Numbered from the stretch's first letter, positions 1 through 6,089 are shown. The stretch is 6,785 bases of DNA from Bacteroides sp. (GCA_030592145.1 JAUVKJ010000094.1:1-6785), one strand, 5' to 3'. Notes: generated from the letters alone by a model not told the origin. A program made the numbers and translations.

Positions 1-57
1 GGCCATTTTGCTCTTTTATTCATTCCCTGGTATGCTATAAAAAGCTACAAGGGCTAA
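1..57 (+). CDS. C-terminal end of an unidentified membrane protein (partial)
   Basis: Frame 1 is open from the window edge to a TAA at 55-57 and reads GHFALLFIPWYAIKSYKG. This is a hydrophobic stretch followed by a short basic tail, as at the end of a last membrane helix. The next gene starts 10 bases after the stop, and no TAnnTTTG box lies between them, so the two may be co-transcribed. Eighteen residues are too few to name a family. The other two plus-strand frames also read through part of this stretch, so the frame choice rests on its fit with the downstream gene and on residue composition. Confidence 0.4.
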   Translation, partial: GHFALLFIPWYAIKSYKG

Positions 58-67
58 ACAAAACCAC

Positions 68-724
68 ATGAAATTATCCAGGCATATCCTGCTCCTTCTC
101 CTGCTTGCCTCACTGATTTGCGCTTGCGGGGGTACGGAGAAATCACAGTATTTTGTATTCCTGAACTCAAATCCGGATAAAGAAGAATTGCCCGAAGTTG
201 AAATGCAACGCCTGAAGGAAGGTCGCCTTTCGTATATGGATAAACTTGCAAAAGCGGATGATCTGGTTGCTTCCGGATCCTTTCAGGGCGGGGGCGAAAT
301 GATGATAATCCTTGCAGAAAGCGAAGAGGCTGCCTGGAAACTCGTGGAATCAGATCCTGCCGTAAAAGCCGGCATATTCAATGCAGAAGTACTGCCCATC
401 TCCTTTATTAAGGGGGATATTTGTCCCTGGTGGGAACCGGTGGATATGGGAACCTACGGTTTTTTCAGGTTCCGCACGAGGCCGGATAATCAAAATAAGG
501 ATTTGCTTCAGGAGCATTTTTATTTGCTGAGTGTCCTTGAAGATGCCAAAGAAGTCCTGGTTCAGGCCGATTTTGACGATGCGGGTAACGGCATCCTGAT
601 CCTGGACCAGTCCCTCTCGGACGAATGGATAGAAAACGTTATTGACAACCCGGCCATCCAGGAAGGTGCCCTTGAGGTTGACATTAAAAACCTCATGATC
701 GCCAGGGGAACTTTTTGCGATTAA
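68..724 (+). CDS. Lipoprotein with two YCII-like domains
   Basis: A 218-residue secreted lipoprotein of unknown function. Residues 1-19 form a lipoprotein signal peptide: a basic start (KLSRH), a leucine run, then ICA-C with Cys20 as the lipidated residue. The Cys at -2 is unusual. GG follows Cys20, and nothing obvious marks whether it stays in the inner or goes to the outer membrane. Residues 28-111 resemble the YCII fold (ferredoxin-like alpha-beta barrel): a YFVFL strand, a helix, GSFQGGG, an IIILAES-type strand, EEAAWKL and ESDP..KAGIF. Residues 130-212 look like a second, more diverged copy (FFRFRTRP, EHFYLL, GILILDQS, DNPAIQEGAL). The first copy keeps the DP motif but lacks the usual histidine; the second has His150 but NP in place of DP. 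YCII proteins are mostly cytosolic, so a lipidated tandem form is uncommon. The domain assignment is by motif pattern only. The stop overlaps that of the convergent gene. Confidence 0.8.
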   Translation: MKLSRHILLLLLLASLICACGGTEKSQYFVFLNSNPDKEELPEVEMQRLKEGRLSYMDKLAKADDLVASGSFQGGGEMMIILAESEEAAWKLVESDPAVKAGIFNAEVLPISFIKGDICPWWEPVDMGTYGFFRFRTRPDNQNKDLLQEHFYLLSVLEDAKEVLVQADFDDAGNGILILDQSLSDEWIENVIDNPAIQEGALEVDIKNLMIARGTFCD

Positions 725-1119
725 GCTCTCTTCTTCTCAGCCATTGTATACTTTACATGGAGTATCGCCCAGACAAGGGCAGACAGTAACATTGTGCTGA
801 GTCCGATCACGGGGGACACGAAAGAATTTTTAAGTCCCATTAGCACCAGCTCCGGTGAAACATCCGCAGCTTCAATGATTGCATTCAATGCCTGGACTAT
901 ACCGACGAGCTGTGTAAACATACCCCATACAAAACTGAATATCCCCAGGAACAGAATGGCATGGTGAGAGCTGTGGAATGGTGATTTTTGCGATCCCGGT
1001 TTCCCAAAATACCGGATGAATTTTTGAATCGCCAGGATCAAAATAAGAACCATGATAAGAGCCTGGATCCACAAAAAGATCCCTCCCATCATCTGCATTG
1101 TTTCAGCCAAAGTTTTCAT
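721..1119 (-). CDS. Small MotA/TolQ/ExbB-like inner-membrane protein
   Basis: A 132-residue membrane protein with three predicted helices, at about residues 13-35, 54-76 and 100-122, and a basic C-terminal tail (EKKRA). The stretch from residue 80 to 107 carries the proton-channel family pattern: AI..AADVSPEL, then a GL pair, a short helix start and IGL. In ExbB, TolQ and MotA this segment leads into the pore helix. The protein is much shorter than full ExbB or TolQ (about 230-240 residues) and lacks the large cytoplasmic loop. The small polar residues usual near the pore-helix start are replaced by SFVSPV. No ExbD/TolR or MotB partner is encoded in the window, so an energy-transducing role is unproven. 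The start is the ATG at 1119, which has a good -7 box 45 bases upstream. The gene is divergent from the two-component operon and shares its control region. Confidence 0.75.
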   Translation of the reverse strand: MKTLAETMQMMGGIFLWIQALIMVLILILAIQKFIRYFGKPGSQKSPFHSSHHAILFLGIFSFVWGMFTQLVGIVQALNAIIEAADVSPELVLMGLKNSFVSPVIGLSTMLLSALVWAILHVKYTMAEKKRA

Positions 1120-1135
1120 GATCTGGATTTTAAAG

Positions 1136-1151
1136 ATAATTAATTAATTAT
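1136..1151. repeat. 16-bp perfect AT palindrome in the leader of the MotA/ExbB-like gene
   Basis: ATAATTAATTAATTAT is a perfect palindrome. It lies between the -7 box at 1165-1172 and the ATG at 1119, so it would fall in the first transcribed bases of the minus-strand gene. It could be a repressor site or simply a low-complexity TTAA repeat; its pure A/T content makes chance plausible. Confidence 0.4.
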
Positions 1152-1164
1152 TTGGTTTCCAGTT

Positions 1165-1172
1165 CAAATGTA
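1165..1172 (-). promoter_or_regulatory. Bacteroidota -7 promoter box for the MotA/ExbB-like gene
   Basis: On the minus strand this reads TACATTTG, an exact match to the Bacteroidota consensus TAnnTTTG. It lies 45 bases before the ATG at 1119, giving a leader of roughly 40 nt. No clean TTTG -33 element is present at the usual distance; only a T-rich GTTTCTGTTTTTC stretch occurs there. A weak -33 would fit a promoter that needs an activator. Confidence 0.6.
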
Positions 1173-1201
1173 GGGCAGAAGAAAAACAGAAACCAGAATA
1201 A

Positions 1202-1231
1202 TAGACCGGCATCCGGAACTTGTAGACCGGC
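1202..1231. promoter_or_regulatory. Candidate LytTR-type operator: TAGACCGGC direct repeats, 21-bp period
   Basis: TAGACCGGC occurs at 1202-1210 and again, identically, at 1223-1231, with a 12-bp spacer and so exactly two helical turns apart. LytTR-domain regulators (AgrA, YehT, YpdB) are known to bind two direct half-sites with a centre spacing of about 21 bp. This pair lies between a LytTR system operon and its divergent neighbour. It sits 30-66 bases upstream of the minus-strand -7 box, a normal activator position for that gene. It is more than 140 bases from the ATG of the kinase gene, for which no good promoter is visible. That the regulator encoded at 2432-3157 binds here is inferred. 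Confidence 0.5.
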
Positions 1232-1373
1232 GTAGTGAAACCTGTGATAAAGATCTTTTATCGCAACATCCGGGCATTCATCGACACAAGTGGACCGTTC
1301 TTCGAAAAAGAAAGTGCAGAGGCCCGGAATTAGGTATTATGTCTTAATTTTAATATCCGCAAGATCATGCCGG

Positions 1374-2420
1374 ATGAGCAAATGGCAGAAAATATATAAA
1401 GAATCAACCACATTCAAAGTACTGCTGCACCTGGTTTACTGGATCCTCATCTGGTGCTTCATGAGTCTGCTATTCGGATACGGTGATCTGCTTAATCCCT
1501 ACAGCCTGCTGTACAGTTCCATCATCCTCCTGATCGCAGCAGGGGTCAGCTACTGGATCGTTTATTTTCTCATTCCCCGCTACCTGGCCCCTGGTAGATA
1601 CGTACTGTTTCTGGTATATCTGGTTTTTACCGTTATCGTTTCCCTGGATCTTGAACTGATCACAACTATGCTGTTTCTGATCTTCCTTGAGAAATTCCAG
1701 GTTATGGATATCTACTACAGTACCCGAGACATCTATACACTTCTTTCGAGCACCTATTTCATAGTATTCCTGACCGTTTCGATTAAACTGGTTGAATTCT
1801 GGTATTATGAACAGAACCGGAAACAGGTTGCCATAAAAGAGAAGATCGAAGCCGAGCTGAAATTGTTGAAATCCCAGATCCATCCGCACTTCCTTTTCAA
1901 TACCCTGAACAATGTCTATTCGCTGGCTCTTCAGAAATCAGACCTGGCACCGGATGCAGTGTTGAAGCTGTCCGAATTGCTTGATTACCTTATCTATCAT
2001 GGAGAAAACGATAAAGTCTCCCTCAAAAAAGAGACGGATCTTATCCGGAATTATATTGAGCTTGAGAACCTCCGTTACGGGGAAAGGCTTGTGATCGATT
2101 TTCAGACTAAAGGAGATCCTGAAAGCATTCATCTTTCACCGCTGTTGTTGTTACCACTCGTTGAAAATTCATTTAAGCATGGCATCAGCAAATCAAGAAA
2201 GAAGGTCCGGTTAACAATAAAACTGGAAATAACCGGCAGAAATGTTGATTTTTACATTGAAAATACCAGGCCTTTAAAAAAGGAAAAAAAGGAGCTTAAG
2301 GGGGGAACGGGAATGATTAACCTCCAAAAAAGGCTTGAACTTCTGTACCAGGGAAGGCATTCATTGGAGATCCGCGATGAGGATACACTTTATGCGGTTC
2401 GACTGAAACTTGAAACATGA
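1374..2420 (+). CDS. LytS-type sensor histidine kinase (His_kinase family)
   Basis: A 348-residue membrane sensor kinase, partner of the LytTR regulator that follows. Four predicted membrane helices lie at about residues 15-35, 44-68, 76-103 and 122-143, with no large extracellular sensor domain, so the signal is probably sensed within or close to the membrane. A charged linker helix (about 146-165) leads to the phosphoacceptor motif QIHPHFLFN (168-176); His172 is the residue conserved in the family. The ATPase part has the N box PLVENSFKHG (Asn265) and the G box GGTGMINLQKRL (310-321). The frame is open back to a GTG at 1290, but that 28-residue extension (basic, then apolar) is not typical. 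The ATG at 1374 gives the usual short N-terminus just before helix 1. The stop overlaps the first ATG of the next gene as ATGA, so the two are probably translationally coupled. Confidence 0.9.
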   Translation: MSKWQKIYKESTTFKVLLHLVYWILIWCFMSLLFGYGDLLNPYSLLYSSIILLIAAGVSYWIVYFLIPRYLAPGRYVLFLVYLVFTVIVSLDLELITTMLFLIFLEKFQVMDIYYSTRDIYTLLSSTYFIVFLTVSIKLVEFWYYEQNRKQVAIKEKIEAELKLLKSQIHPHFLFNTLNNVYSLALQKSDLAPDAVLKLSELLDYLIYHGENDKVSLKKETDLIRNYIELENLRYGERLVIDFQTKGDPESIHLSPLLLLPLVENSFKHGISKSRKKVRLTIKLEITGRNVDFYIENTRPLKKEKKELKGGTGMINLQKRLELLYQGRHSLEIRDEDTLYAVRLKLET

Positions 2421-2434
2421 TTATGATGATTATG
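2417..2434 (+). repeat. Tandem ATGATTATG repeat giving four in-frame start codons
   Basis: The 9-mer ATGATTATG occurs twice without a gap at the kinase/regulator junction. It places in-frame ATG codons at 2417, 2423, 2426 and 2432. The first overlaps the kinase stop as ATGA; the last gives the N-terminus typical of the regulator family. The repeat keeps frame, so a change in copy number would alter only the N-terminal tail. Confidence 0.8.
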
Positions 2435-3157
2435 AATATCAGATGCCTTATTGTTGACGATGAACCCCTGGCTGTCGAAGCCCTTGCCAGTCTTGCCGGA
2501 AAAATCCCCGAACTGGTGATCGTAGACCGGTGCAATGATGCAGTAGACGCTCTCCAGGTTATTCACAGGGAAAGAATTGACCTGGTTTTTCTTGACATTC
2601 AAATGCCCGAGCTTACCGGACTTGAAATGCTCAGATCACTTGCCCGTCCCCCAAAAGTGATCTTCACAACCGCATACAGGGAATATGCCGTGGAAGCTTT
2701 TGAACTGGACGTGATCGATTACCTTGTAAAACCAATATCCCTTGAGAGGCTGATCAAGTCAGTTAATCGATACCATGACCGTACTAATAAGAATGGTACC
2801 GGTACGGGTGATAAGGAAGAAGAAGTTTCCAGGACCATCACTATCTATTCGGATAAAAAAACCTTTAAGGTCAGCACTTCCGATATCCTGTATGTAGAGG
2901 GTCTGAAAGATTATGCACTGGTCCATACCGACAGAGGCCGGCTCATTACAAAACAAACCATGAAGAACCTCGAAAAATTATTATCTCCCTATGATTTTAT
3001 ACGGGTACACCGCTCCTGGATCGTTCCCTACCACCGCCTGTCGTCATGGACCAGCCATTCAGTTTCCATCGAAGAAAAAGAGATCCCTGTCGGAAAAACA
3101 TACCGTAAATCCGTAATGGATTACCTTGAAAACAAAACCAATGATACAGGCGGATAA
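2432..3157 (+). CDS. LytTR-family response regulator
   Basis: A 241-residue cytoplasmic regulator (246 if the first ATG at 2417 is used). Counting from 2432, the receiver domain occupies about residues 1-110: acidic pocket DDE (9-11), phosphoacceptor Asp55 in LVFLDIQMPELTG, the TTA switch threonine at 79-81, and Lys100 in the YLVKPI motif. A short polar linker rich in Asn, Gly and Glu follows. The LytTR DNA-binding domain fills about 138-232, with the features ILYVEGLKDYALVHT, MKNLEKLL, FIRVHRSWIV and IPVGKTYRK. Such proteins bind direct repeats about 21 bp apart. The start at 2432 gives MNIRCLIVDDEP, the usual family N-terminus. The gene overlaps the kinase and ABC ATPase genes, so it is very likely phosphorylated by that kinase and may regulate the adjacent transporter or its own operon. 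Confidence 0.92.
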   Translation: MNIRCLIVDDEPLAVEALASLAGKIPELVIVDRCNDAVDALQVIHRERIDLVFLDIQMPELTGLEMLRSLARPPKVIFTTAYREYAVEAFELDVIDYLVKPISLERLIKSVNRYHDRTNKNGTGTGDKEEEVSRTITIYSDKKTFKVSTSDILYVEGLKDYALVHTDRGRLITKQTMKNLEKLLSPYDFIRVHRSWIVPYHRLSSWTSHSVSIEEKEIPVGKTYRKSVMDYLENKTNDTGG

Positions 3158-3995
3158 TCTTACGTTTCAATACCCGGGAAGCCATGTTCAGGCAGCCAGG
3201 AATCTCAATTTCAGGATCGAACCCGGCGAGATATTCGGATTCCTTGGTCCAAGCGGAGCCGGAAAGAGCACCACCCAGAAAATCCTTATCGGCCTTTTAA
3301 AGGGTTATACCGGAAAAATATCCATCATGGGGAAAAGTCTTGAGGACTGGGATCCCGATTTCTACAATCATGTCGGTATCGGATTCGAACTCCCCAATCA
3401 TTACCTGAAGCTGACAGCCATGGAAAACCTCCGGTTTTTCGGAAGTTTCTATAGCCGGAAAAAAGATTATCTCGGATTGCTTGAGAAGGTCGGACTACTG
3501 CAGGATGCAAATAAAATAGTAGAAAACTTTTCAAAAAGCATGAAGGTCCGGCTGAATTTTATCCGTGCCCTTCTGCATGATCCGGAGATCCTGTTCCTGG
3601 ATGAACCTACAACGGGACTTGATCCTGTGAATTCCAGGAAAATAAAAGACATTATTCTTGATCAGAAAGCCATTGGAAAAACCATTTTTGTTACCACCCA
3701 TAATATGCACGACGCCGATGAATTATGTGACCGGATCTCCTTTATCGTGGATGGCGAACTGATGATAACCGAAACCCCGAAGCAACTGAAGCTTGACCAT
3801 GGTAAACATAAAGTCAAGGTTGAATATGCAGATGGCGGGCAGTTAATAAAAGTCAAAGAATTCCCACTAAAGGACATTGGTAAGGACCAGAAGTTTATGG
3901 ATATCCTGAAAACCCGGGAGGTCATTTCCATACATTCCCAGGAAGCAAGCCTGGATGAAGTATTTATTAAAGTAACCGGAAAGAACCTGTTGTGA
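3141..3995 (+). CDS. ABC-2 type exporter, ATP-binding subunit
   Basis: A 284-residue ATPase that should power the two permeases encoded next. Walker A is GPSGAGKST (36-44), Walker B ILFLDE (150-155) with catalytic Glu155, the D-loop GLD is at 159-161 and the H-loop is His187. Two motifs depart from the textbook form: the Q-loop position holds Glu83 (GFELPN) and the signature is FSKSMKVRL (130-138) in place of LSGGQ. The region after residue 200 (DELCDRISFIVDG, a VEYADGG segment and EASLDEVFIKV) is the usual C-terminal tail of export ATPases. Together with the permeases it resembles the fluoroquinolone-export ATPase type (Rv2688c-like); this is family resemblance and does not establish substrate. 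The start is the ATG at 3141, which overlaps the regulator gene by 17 bases; an upstream TTG at 3126 is less likely. Confidence 0.9.
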   Translation: MIQADNLTFQYPGSHVQAARNLNFRIEPGEIFGFLGPSGAGKSTTQKILIGLLKGYTGKISIMGKSLEDWDPDFYNHVGIGFELPNHYLKLTAMENLRFFGSFYSRKKDYLGLLEKVGLLQDANKIVENFSKSMKVRLNFIRALLHDPEILFLDEPTTGLDPVNSRKIKDIILDQKAIGKTIFVTTHNMHDADELCDRISFIVDGELMITETPKQLKLDHGKHKVKVEYADGGQLIKVKEFPLKDIGKDQKFMDILKTREVISIHSQEASLDEVFIKVTGKNLL

Positions 3996-3996
3996 G

Positions 3997-4704
3997 ATGA
4001 GTATTAAAAGACTTATTGGAACTGTGTTCTGGGACCTTCGCCTTCAGGTAAAATACCAGATTCTTACCGTGGCCGCAGTCGTGACCATCCTGTATACAAT
4101 GATATTTAAATTGCTAGTCAGGGATGAGTTTGATGAGATCCTGGTTTTACTGATTTTTACCGATCCCGTAATGCTGGGATTTATTTTCATCGGGGCACTT
4201 GTCCTGTTTGAAAAAGGTTCACATACCCTTGATGCATTAGTAGTTACCCCTCTGAGAATCTCGGAATACCTTTTTTCAAAGGTGATCTCCCTGGGATTGA
4301 TCGCCACTGTCTGTGCATTGGTCATAGCGATAGCGGGACATGGACTCAGGTTCAATTACTTCCTGTTCATATACGGGGTATTTATCACCTCCGCCATTGT
4401 TACCCTGCTGGGATTTGCAGGAGTCTCACGCATGCGGAACTTCAACCAGTACTTCATTATTATTCCCCAGTTCCTGGCTCCCCTGGCCCTTCCCCTTTTG
4501 AATTTTTTTCAACTGACCGACAGCTGGCTGCTGTATATTCTGCCAACACAGGCTACCCTGAACCTGCTATGGGCATCATTTCATCCCATCTCCACTTCAG
4601 ATATGGTGTATTCTCTGATCTACCTCCCGGTATGGCTTCTGCTCTCCTATAATTATGCTGCATATTCATTTCGACGGCATATTATGGTATCAAGCAAATT
4701 ATGA
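3997..4704 (+). CDS. ABC-2 type exporter, permease subunit 1
   Basis: A 235-residue integral membrane protein with about six helices, at roughly residues 21-40, 48-68, 91-113, 119-140, 150-172 and 205-224. A short amphipathic N-terminal segment (IKRLIGTVFWDLRLQVKYQ) precedes helix 1, as usual in ABC-2 permeases. After helix 2 comes FEKGSHTLDALVVTPLRISE, the conserved stretch in which a GTLDALLVTPLR-like motif contacts the ATPase. One base separates it from the ATPase stop, and its own stop forms ATGA with the start of the next permease gene. The pair of different half-size permeases suggests a heterodimeric membrane channel. The substrate is unknown; drug, lipid or peptide export are all possible. 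Confidence 0.85.
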   Translation: MSIKRLIGTVFWDLRLQVKYQILTVAAVVTILYTMIFKLLVRDEFDEILVLLIFTDPVMLGFIFIGALVLFEKGSHTLDALVVTPLRISEYLFSKVISLGLIATVCALVIAIAGHGLRFNYFLFIYGVFITSAIVTLLGFAGVSRMRNFNQYFIIIPQFLAPLALPLLNFFQLTDSWLLYILPTQATLNLLWASFHPISTSDMVYSLIYLPVWLLLSYNYAAYSFRRHIMVSSKL

Positions 4705-5411
4705 ACCGTATCCTTACATACAGCCGGAATGACATGAAACTGATCTTCAGGGATCCCATCCTGTATGTAATGCTTTTTGTCCCACTGGTTATTATCGGCC
4801 TGTTGCGTTTTGGCCTTCCTGCCCTCGCAGAAGTTTTTCCGGATATGGAACCATATACAAAGGTCATCCTGGGTACTTTCTGCCTGATTACGGCCATGTT
4901 CCCTGCGTATATTTATTCCTTTATCATGCTCGATGAGAAAGACCAGGATGTACTAATAGTAATCCGGGTGCTTCCAATCTCCTCGATAGAATTCCTTGTA
5001 TTCCGATTGCTGTTTATTAGTGTTTTTTCCTTCTTTTTCACAGTTCTTACCATCGCAGTGACCGGGATTGTCGACTGGTCTCCGGCAAAGATCATTACTG
5101 CATCACTGCCGGTCAGCCTTGTGGCCCCGGTTATGAGCCTTTTCATCATCGTATTTGCCCGTAATAAGATCGAAGGTGTTACCTGGATGAAGGGTTTGAA
5201 TTTTATTATGTTCCTGCCGGTCCTGAGTTATTTCATTAAAGGTTCTTATGAATATACCTTTGGAATACTTCCGTTATACTGGATTTTTAAAATGTTCGAA
5301 CCCGGTTTCTCATCCATTCCATACTACATCAATTACAGCATCGCCCTAATCTACCATCTTGTCCTTCTTCTGGTCGGAATCCGGGTTTTTAAACTCAGGG
5401 TGTTCCCCTGA
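4701..5411 (+). CDS. ABC-2 type exporter, permease subunit 2
   Basis: A 236-residue membrane protein with about six helices. The N-terminus (NDMKLIFRDPILYVMLFVP) is the ABC-2 permease type: an interfacial helix with an RDP turn before helix 1. The stretch LDEKDQDVLIVIRVLPIS, after helix 2, corresponds to the EKDxxTLxALxVTPLS segment of the family and matches the equivalent part of permease 1 in position, though the two proteins have diverged strongly. A long extracytoplasmic loop (about 38-52, LPALAEVFPDMEPYT) follows helix 1. The gene overlaps permease 1 by four bases and is the last of the tightly packed operon; a 79-base gap follows before the next start. No clear terminator is seen in that gap, so read-through into the redox gene is possible. 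Confidence 0.85.
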   Translation: MNRILTYSRNDMKLIFRDPILYVMLFVPLVIIGLLRFGLPALAEVFPDMEPYTKVILGTFCLITAMFPAYIYSFIMLDEKDQDVLIVIRVLPISSIEFLVFRLLFISVFSFFFTVLTIAVTGIVDWSPAKIITASLPVSLVAPVMSLFIIVFARNKIEGVTWMKGLNFIMFLPVLSYFIKGSYEYTFGILPLYWIFKMFEPGFSSIPYYINYSIALIYHLVLLLVGIRVFKLRVFP

Positions 5412-5413
5412 AA

Positions 5414-5441
5414 CTGACAAGTTTGCATGAAAGGCTGACAA
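5414..5441. repeat. CTGACAA direct repeats, 21-bp period
   Basis: CTGACAA occurs at 5414-5420 and 5435-5441, 21 bp apart start to start. The pair lies in the gap between the exporter operon and the redox gene. The spacing equals that of the TAGACCGGC pair at 1202-1231, but the half-sites share only GAC. A TTTG at 5422-5425 between the copies, with a poor -7 candidate (TATTCCTG, 5443-5450), might form a weak promoter for the ATG at 5491. A 7-bp repeat alone is weak evidence of function. Confidence 0.3.
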
Positions 5442-5490
5442 ATATTCCTGTATGCCTTTTGGCACAGTATATGTAAACGTATCTGCCTAT

Positions 5491-6078
5491 ATGGATACGA
5501 TTGAGGTAAATACACTAGAGGATCTGAGAAAAAGGCTTGGTAAGGAAAAACGTTCTTTCCTCCTGATCTACAAGAAGGGTTCTGAACAGAGCGACAGGGC
5601 ATATCAGAATCTAAACGGTGCTGCCAAAGACACCAGTGATATCGGAATATTTACTGCCGATGTAAACCAGGTCAGGGATATCCATCCCGCGTATTTTATC
5701 AACTCAGCGCCTGCCCTGCTCGAGTTTGCCGGAGAAGAGTTTAAAAACACATACAAGGGTGCACACGATTCAAGCTATTACAAAGGTTTGTTTGATAATG
5801 CAGTATATGTTGCAAAAGCAGAAAAGGAAGGAAGGAAAGTAAAGCAGGTTACGGTCTATTCAACACCCTCCTGTTCCTGGTGCACCACCCTTAAATCCTA
5901 TCTCAATAAAAACAATATCCGTTATACCGACATCGATGTATCAAAAAACGAGGGCGCAGCCCGGGAGATGGTTCGCAGAAGCGGACAGCAGGGAGTTCCC
6001 CAGACCCTGATCGGAGGGGAAACTGTTATAGGTTTTGACAAAACAAAAATCAATCGTTTGCTTAATATACAGGGATGA
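5491..6078 (+). CDS. Two-domain thioredoxin-fold / glutaredoxin protein
   Basis: A 195-residue soluble protein with no signal peptide, so cytoplasmic. The N-terminal part (about 1-112) looks like a thioredoxin fold: IEVNTLEDLRKRL, the strand SFLLIYKK, the helix SDRAYQNL, a DVNQVRDIH strand and SAPALLEF with a likely cis-proline at Pro74. Where thioredoxins have CxxC it reads GSEQSD (30-35), so this domain cannot do dithiol chemistry. The C-terminal part (about 118-193) is a glutaredoxin: VTVYSTPSCSWC with the active pair Cys128-Cys131, cis-Pro170 in GVPQTLI, and a GGETVIGFD glutathione or partner-binding loop. CSWC and the following pattern resemble NrdH-like or YruB-like glutaredoxins. The function is probably thiol-disulfide exchange with an unknown partner, the first domain serving for binding. 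The frame is open to an ATG at 5452, adding 13 residues; 5491 fits the domain boundary better. Confidence 0.8.
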   Translation: MDTIEVNTLEDLRKRLGKEKRSFLLIYKKGSEQSDRAYQNLNGAAKDTSDIGIFTADVNQVRDIHPAYFINSAPALLEFAGEEFKNTYKGAHDSSYYKGLFDNAVYVAKAEKEGRKVKQVTVYSTPSCSWCTTLKSYLNKNNIRYTDIDVSKNEGAAREMVRRSGQQGVPQTLIGGETVIGFDKTKINRLLNIQG

Positions 6079-6089
6079 AAAAGATTAAT

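Noticed and set aside
1246..1262. Inverted repeat GATAAA-GATCT-TTTATC upstream of the kinase gene
   Set aside because: Only 6-bp A/T-rich arms, no extension and no promoter element placed to match; too weak to call an operator.
1345..1352. TAATTTTA as the -7 box of the kinase operon
   Set aside because: It misses the final G of TAnnTTTG, has no TTTG at -33 and would leave a very short leader; not strong enough to list.
1290..1373. GTG start adding 28 residues to the histidine kinase
   Set aside because: The added segment is not like kinase N-termini, and the ATG at 1374 gives a typical short lead into the first membrane helix. A GTG start cannot be fully excluded.
1470..1889. 139-codon minus-strand open frame within the kinase gene
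   Set aside because: It is fully antisense to a well-supported gene, and its translation shows no recognisable domain or signal; the same holds for the other antisense frames in the window.
2523..2530. Third copy of TAGACCGG inside the response regulator gene
   Set aside because: It is a single copy without a partner 21 bp away and encodes conserved receiver-domain sequence, so chance is the simpler explanation.
3126..3140. TTG start for the ABC ATPase
   Set aside because: The ATG five codons later gives the standard N-terminus (MIQADNLTFQYPG), and TTG starts are rarer.
5411..5424. AAACT-GACA-AGTTT hairpin after permease 2 as a terminator
   Set aside because: The stem is five pairs, mostly A-T, with no T-run after it.
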